64,000 bases of DNA from Oehlia diaphana (GCA_003833135.1 QZLH01000227.1:8442-72441), one strand, 5' to 3'; counted from the first letter of the stretch, positions 12,122 through 22,847 are shown. The notes: generated from the letters alone by a model not told the origin. Numbers and translations: made by a program.

Positions 12122-13040
12122 TTAGTATAAACTATAAAGTATTAACCGAACATAAGTTCACAAGTGTTGTTCGTTAATTTTAGCCAAAAATTATAATATT
12201 GGCCAGAGCTTTAAAATAATTAAAATTTTTTAAACCAAAAAAAAAAACTTTTATTATTGAATAAACTTTCACGTTAAGTTATCAAGGCTGTTGTTCAAAT
12301 AATTTTTTGTGAAAGTGACCTTGTTTTACTTGTAAATTTACATAATGGCATTGTTTGCATTATGACCATTTGACAATTCTGAAAATTGCATTTTGAAAAT
12401 CTGAATTTTTAAAAAACAAATTTCGAAATTTTAAAATTTTCTAAAATTCCAAAATCTAAAATTTCAAACTTCATGTACAGTTCGAAATGGTTATAAACAA
12501 TTTATTACATGTCTGAAAATTAAAAGTTTATAGAATAATTTTAGTAATTGTTATTAGAAATGACTAAAAATATAATTAGAAAGTATTGCTATTCATAATA
12601 AAGCAATTATTTTTCAAACGCTTAATAAAATGTCCAACATATCTAGATAGCGAACGCTGGGATACGAATTTATTTTATCGCAGTATTTTTTTGGTAGCAT
12701 TCCTCATATTTTACGATTAGATATACTGATCGATTAGATATACCGGTAAGTTTCAAACAGCAGATTTTTTAATAAGGTTTTATTATTGTTATTTTTTCCT
12801 AATTCCTTTTATGGGGATAACTATGAGATTGGTAGTAATTTTTTGTATTATGTAAAAATTCATCATCTCCGCGACAATCGCGACATGGACACAATGTCAA
12901 AAAATATATTGTCCCGTTGACACATGATTTTTTTAATTATATAATTCAAAAATATACAAATGTATTAATATATACTAGTAAAAATATGAAGTAAAAATAA
13001 ATGAAATATCTAAAATATAAAGTATTATTATTCATAGTTA
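12122..13040. other. Intergenic between VWK pseudogene and F-box gene
   Basis: A/T-rich, with a low-complexity 'aaaattt' stretch at about 12370-12475. No gene seen. It separates two genes pointing toward each other, so it should hold the 3' end of the F-box gene transcript. Confidence 0.45.
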
Positions 13041-14642
13041 TTATAAATAAATCTCTTTTATAAGATGATCAATATCAATATATAACTCATGATATTCTAA
13101 AACTATAATTCCATATAATTCAAATTCCTTTACTTTATCTTTCAGAGAAAACAAATCTTCACTTTCTCCACGAAACATATCTGAAATGGCTAAATATTTA
13201 ACTCTATTCTTTTTCATAATATATTCTTCTATATATATATAAGGGAAAATATCTTCACTTCCATCTTTTTTTATATTTCTAATTAATAATTTTTTAATAA
13301 AAGTATTTTGAGAATTTATCAAGAATACTTCTAAATCACTTCCATTGATTGCAAGATTTAAATTCAAATATTCTAATTTAAAAGGAAGAATTTGTCCTAA
13401 ATTTTGTAATATAATTGAACTAAAATCATCAACATCATGATAAGTATTAATTAAAAGATAATTAAGATTGTTTTTAATATTTTCAATTAAATTGAATACT
13501 AAATTTATATTCTGATCAGGTAATTTATCAGGTAATTGTAAAAATTTAATTTTACTACAATATTTTATAATTAATTCAAATAATTGTCGCAGCAATTGTT
13601 TTGATTGAATATTTACTTCAATTCCAAAATCTTCTAAATAATTACCAGATTTTTTTAATAATAATTCTAATGAATCAATTTGAAATTCATCATCATCCAA
13701 CAATAAAGATTTTAATTTAAATGGTTTTGTTATATTAATAATTTGTTGAACAAATTTAGAATCTAGAGATTCACAATAGATAAAATGAATTGATTCTAAG
13801 CAATTCAATTGATTGAATACTTCATTTAAAACAATTATATTTTTAAAATCAACATAATAAAATATAATTGTATTTAATGTATTTGAACAATTAGAATTTT
13901 TTAAAGATAATAAAAAATGATATAAGGGGAAATTATTATAACCAATTAAAATCTTTTTAAGATTTTTTTGAGATTTAATGAATTTTGATAAACTTTTTTC
14001 TATTGTTGGATGATTATCATAAGGTGGAAATGGAAAAATATAATAAAATGATGAAATTGAATTACAACTAGAACAGAGAAATGTTAAAAATTTTGTAATA
14101 TTATCATCTATTTTACAAGAATCAAAATCAAGTGTGAAATTTTTTACATTACGAATGAAATTTGAATTTTGTAAAATTAATTCGAAAACATCACAATATT
14201 CATATTCCGGATAATCTAAAATTTCCAAACTATGCAAATTTACTTCATTTTCAATAAATAATGAAAATAGTGCCCGCCAAGTACCTTTAATACTTTCTTT
14301 ATTATGAACCCAACTTCTAATAGAACCTTCTTTATTATGAACCCAACTTCTAATAGAAAAACCAATTTCTTTTAGATTTAAACGTTTAATATAACTAGGA
14401 TAATTAAATAATGTATGTGAAGGAATATTATGTAAATAAATTTCCATAAAATTATAATTTTTAGGAAGTTTAGAAAAGTTAATTGAAAATGGATCTTCCC
14501 ATAATAATGAAATTGCTAAACGACACCATAATCTATTTACCAATATACACGAATATAATGTTTTATAATCATGATGAAGATATTGTAAAATTTTATTTAA
14601 TAATTCGGGCAAATCTCCCGAAAATATCTTTGAACATGCCAT
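13041..14642 (-). CDS. F-box protein with long leucine/isoleucine-rich C-terminus
   Basis: A 533-residue single-exon ORF starts at ATG 14642. Residues about 8-55 form the F-box ('LPELLNKILQYL', 'YSCILVNRLWCRLAISLLWEDPF'), which binds Skp1 in SCF ubiquitin ligases. The rest is a Leu/Ile/Asn-rich series of helix-strand units like degenerate leucine-rich repeats, the usual substrate-binding part in this family. No membrane segment or signal peptide is apparent. F-box proteins of this form are among the largest families in arbuscular mycorrhizal fungi. A 33-bp in-frame duplication (14294-14358) repeats 'SIRSWVHNKE'. The gene is divergent from the kinase at 15386, with 743 bp between the starts. 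The substrate is unknown. Confidence 0.88.
   Translation of the reverse strand: MACSKIFSGDLPELLNKILQYLHHDYKTLYSCILVNRLWCRLAISLLWEDPFSINFSKLPKNYNFMEIYLHNIPSHTLFNYPSYIKRLNLKEIGFSIRSWVHNKEGSIRSWVHNKESIKGTWRALFSLFIENEVNLHSLEILDYPEYEYCDVFELILQNSNFIRNVKNFTLDFDSCKIDDNITKFLTFLCSSCNSISSFYYIFPFPPYDNHPTIEKSLSKFIKSQKNLKKILIGYNNFPLYHFLLSLKNSNCSNTLNTIIFYYVDFKNIIVLNEVFNQLNCLESIHFIYCESLDSKFVQQIINITKPFKLKSLLLDDDEFQIDSLELLLKKSGNYLEDFGIEVNIQSKQLLRQLFELIIKYCSKIKFLQLPDKLPDQNINLVFNLIENIKNNLNYLLINTYHDVDDFSSIILQNLGQILPFKLEYLNLNLAINGSDLEVFLINSQNTFIKKLLIRNIKKDGSEDIFPYIYIEEYIMKKNRVKYLAISDMFRGESEDLFSLKDKVKEFELYGIIVLEYHELYIDIDHLIKEIYL
14294..14358 (-). repeat. In-frame 33-bp tandem duplication inside the F-box gene
   Basis: 'attatgaacccaacttcta' occurs at 14301 and again at 14334, an offset of 33 bp. 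The two units encode 'SIRSWVHNKEG' and 'SIRSWVHNKES', so the frame is kept. Confidence 0.9.
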
Positions 14643-15385
14643 ATGTTAGGCGAAAAAGAAAGAAGTGGAGAGAAGGAGATTTTCCGAAATTCATCAAAAT
14701 ATGGTAAATTTATTTCGGACCGGTGACACACAAATGTTATACAACGCTTACAACGCTGATTGGTTCCTAATATTTCCTATTTGCGCAGCACATTGATTGA
14801 TCATATTTGTAACCTCTTTTCGATTCTCTTACAAGAATCTAAGTCTTCCACTTTTTACATTGATAAACAAATACAAAAGATATTTATAGTAATCATACGT
14901 CGACCTTGAGAAAACTGATAATACTAAAAAATAACGAAAAAAGATATAGACAATAGTTAGACTGAACAACTTCAACAAGTTTACGAAAAGATTACAGAAA
15001 TTACTTTACCATAAAACTATTGCAACAATCCATAACATTATTATAATGAACTCAAAAATAAGTTACCAAATCTCGAAGACTATTCATAATTTCTGGATCA
15101 TGTGATTCGTAGCATTATTTAGATTATTTTTTAACTATTAAATTATGGATAATTGTTTTGCCGCAGGCGCAGTAATGTTGAATGCCGGTTGTGATTAGCC
15201 GTAAAAATAATTCACATGTTACTCCGTCATATGTTATTTAGCAAAATTGGAATTAAGTCATCATACATCACGTGAAAATGAAGTTCCCATTTATATACTT
15301 AAAAAAAAATTTTTCGGATTTTAATCATTTGATATTCGTACGAACTTCATTTATCACATCATTAGTTGTTAAAGGAGAATTAAAT
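14643..15385. promoter_or_regulatory. Divergent promoter region, F-box gene and protein kinase
   Basis: 743 bp separate the two start codons of oppositely directed genes, so both promoters must lie here. I see no clear TATA box at a fixed distance. An in-frame ATG at 15272 would add 38 Phe/Ile-rich residues to the kinase, but the start at 15386 fits the family better. Confidence 0.35.
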
Positions 15386-16784
15386 ATGATATGTGAAGAA
15401 TGTAATAAAATATGTCTTGCAAAACGTTTCCAACAAAATTTCAAAAATTGGACTAGTGGCAATAATGGTATAGATAAATTTATTCAAAATACTCAATTAT
15501 CAGATCCTCATGATAATATTGTAGAAGAAGCATTAGAATGGATACCCTATAATAGATTTTATGATATTGAATATATTGCAAAAGGTGGATTTGGTAAAGT
15601 GTATAGAGCAAATTGGATTGACGGACCTATAAAAGAATGGGATTTAGAAAATGAAAATTGGAAAAGAGGACGTCAAAATAAATTTGTAGCTCTAAAAATG
15701 TTAGATAATTCAAAAAATGTTACATTAGAATTTATGAATGAGGTATTATTAATTTATTATTGTTACAAAAATTTGAGATAATTTTTTAATATTGTTTTAT
15801 TAATTTTATGATATATTTATTAAATTGTAGATTATATTACATCATAAATTATATGAAAATAATTATGTTGGTGTTGGAGTTATTAGATTTTATGGAATAA
15901 CTCAAGATCTAGAAACAAAAAATTATATTATGGTTTTAGATTATGTAAAAGATGGAAGTTTACGAAATTATTTAGATAATTTTTATAATAAATTAAGTTG
16001 GTATGATAAGATTCATTCTTTATATAAAATTGTATTCGGACTTCGTCATATTCATAATAATGAGATAATTCATCGAGATTTACATGTTGGTAATATATTA
16101 TTTAATCATAACATACGATTTAATCATGATTATATTTATATAACTGATATGGGATTATGTAAACCTGCAGATTACAAAGAAAATACAAAAAACAAAGTAT
16201 ATGGTGTTTTACCTTATATAGCTCCTGAAGTTTTGAGAGGACAAAATTATACTAAAGCTTCTGATATTTATAGTTTTGGTATAATTATGTATGAAGTAAT
16301 TTCTGGATTACCTCCATATCATGATTTAAGCCATGATAAAAATTTAGCAATAAAAATTTGTCTAGGGTTAAGACCAAGATTTAATATTAAAGTACCCCAA
16401 CTAATTTTAAACTTAATTATAAAATGTTTAGATGCAAATCCATTAAATCGGCCAACATCAGATGAAATAAGCAAAATTTTAAAGCAATGGGGAGTTGATT
16501 TACTTGAATCACGTAAATCACGTAAATCACATAAATTGTATCAAACAGAATTACAAAAACAAATTAATGAAACAGATAAATTATCAACTAGTAACATGCT
16601 TTCAACTAGTTTAACATTATCTTATGAAACACATTCAGAAGCTATTTATACAAGCAGATTACTCGATTTTAATAATCTTCCTGAACCAAAAAATTTTGAT
16701 AATTACTATGAACAATATGATAATATAACATCTATGGAATATTCAGGTATTATTCAACAGTTAATTTACCTCAAGAAAGTTTAA
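15386..16784 (+). CDS. Tyrosine-kinase-like protein kinase, two exons
   Basis: Exon 1 is 15386-15742 and exon 2 is 15831-16784. The 88-bp GT-AG intron falls between codons. The spliced protein is 436 residues. It starts with a short Cys motif ('CEECNKIC') and the family signature 'KRFQQNFKNWTSGN...IDKFIQ'. The kinase domain follows: glycine loop 'IAKGGFGKVY' (about 64-73), ATP lysine in 'ALKML' (104), catalytic 'HRDLHVGN' (Asp about 202), 'DMG' in place of DFG (225) and 'APE' (250-252). All key residues are present, so an active Ser/Thr or dual kinase is likely. A tail with 'YTSRLLDFNNLPEP' follows. I chose ATG 15386 because the Cys motif begins there. The last residues 'YLKKV' probably result from a one-base frameshift (see 16763-16859). 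Confidence 0.88.
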
Positions 16785-16859
16785 TAGTAACTAATGATTT
16801 TATTTCATTTAATAGAGTCACAACAAATTGATATTTCTCAATTGAAAATAAACGAATAA
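16763..16859 (+). pseudogene. Out-of-frame remains of the kinase C-terminal tail
   Basis: Just before the kinase stop, the frame starting at 16763 reads 'NLPQESLIVTNDFISFNR' and then TGA. A third frame from 16815 reads 'ESQQIDISQLKINE' and then TAA at 16857-16859. Both resemble coding tails more than chance A/T sequence. The second has the look of the 'IDISQLNIN' ends I associate with this kinase family (memory, not a search). I infer small indels have scrambled the original 3' end. Confidence 0.4.
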
Positions 16860-17569
16860 ACGAATAACTGAACGCGACGCGTCCTTTTACTGTAACTTTT
16901 ACATGTTATTTAGAATATGAAAAAAATATCAATAATAATAATGCAATTGTAGTTTATTTAAAAAATATCAGCACGATGAAAAAAGCATGATCCTATTTGT
17001 CTGTAGGATAGCGAATATTTTAGTAACGTTAATTCCTATTGGTCACAGCAGTATTCTTAATGACCGTCAGTTATTGGATGGGTCTTCGACCGATATCTCT
17101 AATTTCCCATCCAATAGCTATTTATTATTAGTCCAAATGTTTTAGTAATGTTTACTTTGATTTGTTAATTACATTATAATAAATTTAATAATGAGTTTTG
17201 CTAACTTTCCCCCTGGGTTAAATAACCTAGCTTCACCCCCTTAAAATTTATATTTTACATCAACCAGTTTTTTTTTTTTAAAAAAAAAAATTATTTGTGA
17301 TTTCATTTTATATAAATTTTATTAACTTGAACATTATAGAGTATAATGACCAAGTTTTCTTATATTCTTGATAATGTCTCTTGTTTTTGATTGTGACCAT
17401 AATTTACATTTTTTTTTTTTTGAAAATTTGGGCAAAATTATATAGTTAAATAAAATTTACAAATAGGTTAAATCACCCAGATTAATCACTCAGGGTTAAA
17501 ATTAGTCCTATATTTAATAATATTACATATAAAATTCCTAATATTAAAAAATTTAAGCTATAATCATTT
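16860..17569. other. Intergenic with a short hairpin and poly-A/T tracts
   Basis: It holds the 10-bp inverted repeat listed at 17073-17115 and A/T homopolymers. 'ccctgggttaaataaccta' at about 17211 and 'taggttaaatcacccag' at about 17465 form imperfect inverted ends, possibly an old MITE. A relative of the second sequence appears at 39715. Confidence 0.4.
17073..17115. repeat. 10-bp inverted repeat (hairpin)
   Basis: 'attggatggg' at 17073-17082 pairs with 'cccatccaat' at 17106-17115. The loop contains 'gtcttcgaccgatatctcta'. A close relative of the loop ('gtcttcgaccgataactcta') is at about 27092, so the loop may be part of a dispersed repeat. Confidence 0.6.
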
Positions 17570-19276
17570 TTAGTTATTAATATGACTCAATTTTAACTCT
17601 TTACAAACATCATTACATCTATGATTTCCCAAGAATAACTGTTTGATTCCATTTTTGCCAAAATTTGTTCTTCCAAATCTTAAAGGATCAATACAATGTA
17701 TTGCTGGATCAGTCAATAAGAATTCATTATTAAGTTCAATTCCTTGAAGATCACAAACCACTAAATATTCTTTAGTGTATTCATATGTGAAATGAACAAA
17801 TGCTTCAAGGGTAGGTCGAAGTTCTGTAATTACACCGGTATTTGTATTGAATCGTTTATACTCTGCATCTTTAAGTCTTGGTTCGATAGTATAATACCGA
17901 GTATGAAGGTCAATAGTACCACTACGTAAAAGTCTCACATCAAGAAAATTTACTTTGGGAAGATTTTTTTTCCTTGCAATGAAATTAAATTCTCGAGAAA
18001 GAAAATATGCAACTGTAGAGATTTCTACTGCCTCAAGATACTTTTCAAGAGGATTACCTTTTCCATCATGAAGATATTCTTTTATTACCGCATCTTTTGT
18101 TGGAATACTTTTGATATCACGACCAAAATATGCATATTTTTCAACGCCTGCAGAAAATGGTTGGGAAGCAATCTTAAAGTAGAAACTTTTAGAAGTGAGA
18201 TTTGATTTATTAAAGTATTTTGGATTTTTAAGTCCTTCAAGAGATTTAGGAATATGATACCACATAGTTACTCCTATTTGAAATGGAAGAGTACTCCAAT
18301 CAGGCTCATTTGGATTCATATCAAGTTTTTTTCGTTGAAAAGAATATATTTCTTTGGAACTGTTTCCGCTTCCAATAGTACTAGTTAATGAAACGGCATA
18401 AGTAATAGATGTCGAAGCGGCTTTAATAAATTTTTCAAGTAGATTAATTGGATCTCCTCCTACAAGATCAAATACAGGAAATTCACCAATTATATCACGG
18501 AATATTTCAAGCATTTTATCAGTTTCACTCGTAATTTTTCCAAAAAAGTAAAGTATATTTTTTGATTGCATATTTTCTAATACGTTTTCTGCAGTTAATC
18601 CATTTGGATCACCATCCGGGTACTTATCATCTTCTAAGGATGTGAAACGACGACCATGTGGTGGATAATCACCAATATGAAGAAGAACCCGAGTGTCACT
18701 TTTCCAATTCATTTGAGTTATTGCTGCATTAAGACCTCCAAGAACATCCTCCGGAAGATCATCATTGGAAATGGGTAATACATTTTGCATATATTGTGTA
18801 AATTGGTCATATTGGTCGTTAAAATCAAAAATTTGCAGACGATCAGATCTATTGTAGTGATCTCGATAGCCACAAAAACCAACCCGAGGTTTAATGCTCG
18901 GATTTACATGTTTAACGTAGTTTAACACTTGTAAAATACAATCTTTGGCAGCAGCAATATGAGGTTGCATAGATCCGGTGCAGTCTAAAACAAAACAAAG
19001 ATCGACTTCCATTGAACGTTTGATGTTGTTGAGCGTTTTAGATATAGCCTTTTCTCGTAAAATTTTAGCTTTATTCTTTAATTCTTTTTCAGTATTACTA
19101 ACCAATGTTGTATCGGAAGATAGAGTATTTGTCTCATCTACATAGCGTTTTAAACGTTCTTCAGTGAAGTTTAATTTGTCTAAATCAGATACAAGCGAGG
19201 AAGGGATAGTGGAGGTTGATGACGTACTAGTGCTTGCATTATTTGAATTTCTTTTTAAACAGAACAACTTAGACAT
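17570..19276 (-). CDS. VWA/alpha-kinase protein (VWK), copy 2
   Basis: An intact intronless 568-residue ORF. Residues 1-60 are Ser/Thr-rich with 'DLDKLNFTEERLKRY'. About 88-290 form a von Willebrand A domain with metal site D98-x-T100-x-S102. About 355-565 form an alpha-kinase (MHCK/EF2K) domain: ATP lysine K399, 'IEPRL...YKRFNTNTG', catalytic D509 in 'CDLQG', D523 in 'LTDPAIH', and zinc residues H495, H552, C554, C558. The layout matches Dictyostelium VwkA, a kinase linked to myosin II and the contractile vacuole. It should phosphorylate Ser/Thr, while the VWA part binds a partner protein. The substrate here is unknown. It belongs to the local array of eight VWK loci. No signal peptide, so cytosolic. 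Confidence 0.92.
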   Translation of the reverse strand: MSKLFCLKRNSNNASTSTSSTSTIPSSLVSDLDKLNFTEERLKRYVDETNTLSSDTTLVSNTEKELKNKAKILREKAISKTLNNIKRSMEVDLCFVLDCTGSMQPHIAAAKDCILQVLNYVKHVNPSIKPRVGFCGYRDHYNRSDRLQIFDFNDQYDQFTQYMQNVLPISNDDLPEDVLGGLNAAITQMNWKSDTRVLLHIGDYPPHGRRFTSLEDDKYPDGDPNGLTAENVLENMQSKNILYFFGKITSETDKMLEIFRDIIGEFPVFDLVGGDPINLLEKFIKAASTSITYAVSLTSTIGSGNSSKEIYSFQRKKLDMNPNEPDWSTLPFQIGVTMWYHIPKSLEGLKNPKYFNKSNLTSKSFYFKIASQPFSAGVEKYAYFGRDIKSIPTKDAVIKEYLHDGKGNPLEKYLEAVEISTVAYFLSREFNFIARKKNLPKVNFLDVRLLRSGTIDLHTRYYTIEPRLKDAEYKRFNTNTGVITELRPTLEAFVHFTYEYTKEYLVVCDLQGIELNNEFLLTDPAIHCIDPLRFGRTNFGKNGIKQLFLGNHRCNDVCKELKLSHINN

Positions 19277-19800
19277 TTTTTAATATTTAACAAATTATTT
19301 GAAGAAAGAAAAAAAATTTAAATAATGATGACTTCAACATATAACGTTTGAAAAAAAGTTTTTAGAATTTATACAAATGATAAAGATCGACGGTTTGGCG
19401 CTTTTCCGTATAAACACAAATAAAGATTACAAAGATTAAATGATGTTACTAAATTAATAAATATAATGAAAAAAAAATTTCGAATTATTAATGATTTTTA
19501 TCTTGAAAATGAAATCTTCGTATTAAAATGGAATGTTAATAGGTTAAAAATAAAATTTAAATGAAAATAGTGTTACGAAAGGAATATCCTTTTTATTTTC
19601 GAATATAGATGATGTCTTAAAATATTCAAAATAAGCAAGTAATATTTCTTTTTTAAGAAAAAAAGCAAAAAGAAATTTGATCAACAAATAATGTGCATAA
19701 TATTTGACTTTTGAATGAAATTCCGAATTGATAGAAGGTAAATGATTTTCCCAAATTAGTACAAACAATAACAAAAAACTCGAAATTTTTGATTGAAATA
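19277..19800. other. Upstream region of VWK copy 2
   Basis: A/T-rich DNA between the VWK start and the left end of the Tc1 element. It should contain the promoter of copy 2, but I see no convincing TATA motif. Minus-strand frames here are chance or read into the transposon end. Confidence 0.4.
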
Positions 19801-21080
19801 CAGTGTGGGACAAAAAAAATGAGAAAAATTGGCACGTGATATAAAATGATCTACATCTCTAAAAATGGATTAATTTTTTACTATTTAAATACATATTAAA
19901 CATTACGTTCGTAGCTACGTTTGACACCCTTTTATGTTTATAAACAATCATTCAATCATGAATAAATTCAAAAACAAAATCTTGCGCGATGACAAAAACT
20001 TACGACGAAACTTTATTAAATTTGTGGAATAATGGTATACATAATGCCAAAGAATTACATAAACTCACGAATGTTCCACTATCCACAATTTATAGAAAAA
20101 TTGAAAAAATAAAAAAAAATGGTTCATTAAAGCACGCTGGAGGGAATGGTCGACCTAAAAAGATTACCGCAAGTGCATCCCGTGCACTTGGTCAATATGT
20201 AAGGCATGATACATCCATTTCCACAAGAACTTTAGCAAGAAAATTAGAAACTATAGGTGTGGAAGTATCATATAGAACCGTTGGAAGGCACCTTTCGAGT
20301 GCTGGTTACCAAAAAAGACTTCCTAAAGCAACGCCTATGCTGACCGAAGCACATAAGCAAAAACGGGTCGAATGGGCACGAAAACACCTTAATGACCGAT
20401 GGGATAAAACACTATTTACTGATGAAACGGCTTTTCAGCTTTTTAGAAACACTGTAGAACGTTGGTATAAAGAGAAAAGACCAGTTCGCCGTATACCTAA
20501 AGATCGTACAAAAATTATGGCATGGGGTGGATTTTGCGCAAAAGGGAAAACAAGTCTATTTTGCTTTAAACAGATCATGAACGCTGAGTTTTATGTAGAA
20601 ATTCTGCGTAGACATGCTCCTGAAATCTCCCAGATGCTTGGTGGTCGTTGGCGTTTTCAACAGGACAACGACCCCAAGCATACTAGCCGCCTTGCCAAGG
20701 CCTTTATTGAAGAAAATTTCCCACAAGTCTTAGAATGGCCATCAAACAGCCCGGACTTGAATCCCATTGAAAACTTATGGGCGATCATAAAAAGTAAGGT
20801 GGAGAAGCGAATGCCAAAAAATCTTGATGATCTGGAAAATTTTATGATAGAAGAATGGGAAAATATTCCAGAAAACGTTCTAATTAATTTTTCACGTTCA
20901 ATGAGACGACGTTGTGAGCTAATTATTGAGAATAATGGTGAACGGATACCATATTAATTTTTTTTTAATAAATTGCCCAGGTTTTTGGCTTCAAAATAAA
21001 AAAAAATTCATATGATTTTATATAATAATTGAGCGTTTGACGATCAATTTTTTGATTCTCATTTTTTTTGTCCCACACTG
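19801..21080 (+). mobile_element. Tc1/mariner transposon, complete, with intact transposase
   Basis: The ends are perfect 25-bp inverted repeats at 19801-19825 (starting CAGTGTGGGACAAAAAAAAT) and 21056-21080. Each is flanked by TA, the target duplication of this superfamily. Length is 1280 bp, with one transposase gene at 19989-20957. With an intact gene and perfect ends it may still be active. An identical copy of its last 111 bp reappears after the assembly gap. Confidence 0.95.
19989..20957 (+). CDS. Tc1-family transposase (DD34E)
   Basis: 322 residues, close to the normal Tc1 length. Residues 1-110 hold two helix-turn-helix DNA-binding units ('ELHKLTNVPLSTIYRKI', 'STRTLARKLETIGVEVSYRTV'), joined by a basic 'GRPKK' AT-hook-like motif at 54-58. 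The catalytic triad is D145 ('FTDET'), D226 ('QQDNDPKHTS') and E261 ('NPIENLW'), with 34 residues between the last two. The enzyme cuts at the TIRs and inserts at TA. No stop or frameshift is seen, so it is probably functional. Its G+C is higher than the flanking DNA, as expected for a recently arrived element. Confidence 0.96.
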   Translation: MTKTYDETLLNLWNNGIHNAKELHKLTNVPLSTIYRKIEKIKKNGSLKHAGGNGRPKKITASASRALGQYVRHDTSISTRTLARKLETIGVEVSYRTVGRHLSSAGYQKRLPKATPMLTEAHKQKRVEWARKHLNDRWDKTLFTDETAFQLFRNTVERWYKEKRPVRRIPKDRTKIMAWGGFCAKGKTSLFCFKQIMNAEFYVEILRRHAPEISQMLGGRWRFQQDNDPKHTSRLAKAFIEENFPQVLEWPSNSPDLNPIENLWAIIKSKVEKRMPKNLDDLENFMIEEWENIPENVLINFSRSMRRRCELIIENNGERIPY

Positions 21081-21085
21081 TATAT

Positions 21086-21363
21086 NNNNNNNNNNNNNNN
21101 NNNNNNNNNNNNNNNNNNNNNNNNNNNNNNNNNNNNNNNNNNNNNNNNNNNNNNNNNNNNNNNNNNNNNNNNNNNNNNNNNNNNNNNNNNNNNNNNNNNN
21201 NNNNNNNNNNNNNNNNNNNNNNNNNNNNNNNNNNNNNNNNNNNNNNNNNNNNNNNNNNNNNNNNNNNNNNNNNNNNNNNNNNNNNNNNNNNNNNNNNNNN
21301 NNNNNNNNNNNNNNNNNNNNNNNNNNNNNNNNNNNNNNNNNNNNNNNNNNNNNNNNNNNNNNN
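21086..21363. other. Assembly gap (278 N)
   Basis: A run of N. The sequence on the right edge is identical to the last 111 bp of the transposon on the left edge, so the gap is probably caused by a repeat-end join. Confidence 0.95.
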
Positions 21364-21474
21364 AAATTGCCCAGGTTTTTGGCTTCAAAATAAAAAAAAA
21401 TTCATATGATTTTATATAATAATTGAGCGTTTGACGATCAATTTTTTGATTCTCATTTTTTTTGTCCCACACTG
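21364..21474 (+). mobile_element. Second copy of the Tc1 element 3' end
   Basis: These 111 bp are identical to 20970-21080, including the right TIR, and are followed by TA. Either a second copy of the same element sits in the gap or the assembler duplicated one element end. Confidence 0.85.
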
Positions 21475-22120
21475 TATCCGTTTTTGCTTTCTTTATCATG
21501 GTATGACGTTAGAGGGTACTAAAAAAATTTTTTTTTTTTTATAAATAACTCGATAAATAACTCGATAAGGTTTGTTCTATAATTAGAAAAACTAGACATT
21601 AATAAGTATATCACCTTCAAATATATCACCTTTCCAAGACGTATCGTGATAAGGCAAAGGGCAACAGCCCAGAACAGGTGTGAAGGTCCTAACAAGCTAA
21701 TGAGTGAATAATAATCTATCACAATGGCCGAGAACGAGTCTTTGAATTTTTTGACTCAGGAGTAAACCCCATTTGTAAATTTGTAAAATAGTGACTATAG
21801 TTCTGGTAACTAGATCATGTGATTATCACATATCACATGATTGTAATTTCGGATGAATGACGTTTACATTAATTATAACTTTTCCACTTCCAAAGTTCCG
21901 CATAAATCTGGTCCAACAAGGAACTGAACTATGAACATGTCCTTATTTCAAAAAGCAAATCCTGGACCGGTATTCTTTGGAATAGTCAAGAAATAGTAAT
22001 TTATTCTCCATGTAGTGAAACCTCCACTTTTTTTGTCGTTTTAAAAGAATCTTTATGATATGGATATGTTAACAGATCGTTAAAATTATGTTTCGTCTCT
22101 GTAATAAGTTTAAAATGTAA
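21475..22120. other. Intergenic, no gene seen
   Basis: A/T-rich DNA with modest G+C at 21640-21700. A 67-codon minus-strand frame there looks like chance. No RNA gene recognised. Confidence 0.4.
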
Positions 22121-22605
22121 CGAAAAAAGTAATTACGACATGAACACGGAGTTTTATATTTTTATCAGCTGAAGAATCAATTCAATATCCATATTCAAAC
22201 AAAGGTAAATATAATTTTCTTATGCATTATTAAAAAAATAATTCATTTTTAATTTTTTAGATAATATATTAAATAATGTAATGATGAATCTACCTAACCT
22301 ACAATTGTAAATTCAACAAATGACGATGATTACGATCAACTATTTAAATAAAGACTAAAAATTACTGTGAAAACATTGAGAATTGCAGTAGAATGTTAAT
22401 AAACGATGGGCACAGGCAGTTCAGACAAGTTTCAAGGATGCCAAAAATTTAATAACTGATGTTAATAAATACGAAAGACAAATTACATATCTAACCAATG
22501 CTCTTATTAATCGAGGATCAGAAGATATCGATTCAACAGCATACTGCATCTTATATAGAATTTTTGAGTGTCTGATTGAAACGTTCCAAAAACTGCGTAC
22601 TTAGA
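22121..22605 (+). pseudogene. Unassigned coding relic with a possible intron
   Basis: A frame reading 'SFIFLSAEESIQYPYSNK' runs into a GT-AG intron-like segment (about 22205-22260) and continues as 'DNILNNVMMNLPNL' before a stop. Further on, 'NKRWAQAVQTSFKDAKNL' leads into about 50 more open codons ending 'ETFQKLRT' at a stop near 22603. The second part looks like genuine alpha-helical protein sequence. There is no ATG in a sensible place. I do not recognise the family. Confidence 0.35.
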
Positions 22606-22847
22606 AAGACCACAATAAGGTTATAATATTTTTTAGAAAGTGATTTACTTATAGATAAGATAGCAAATTGATTGAATAATGAAATTTTTGTTTTTTAAAA
22701 ACAGTTTTAATGTTTTTTTAAAAGGCGATTTGCAAAATAAAATGAAATGCATTTAAGCAAAATGTTTTTTTTTTATGTTAACAACTCGCATGTAATTTTA
22801 TTAAAGTATTTACCAAAGAAATCCTAATACAAATACATACATAGTAA

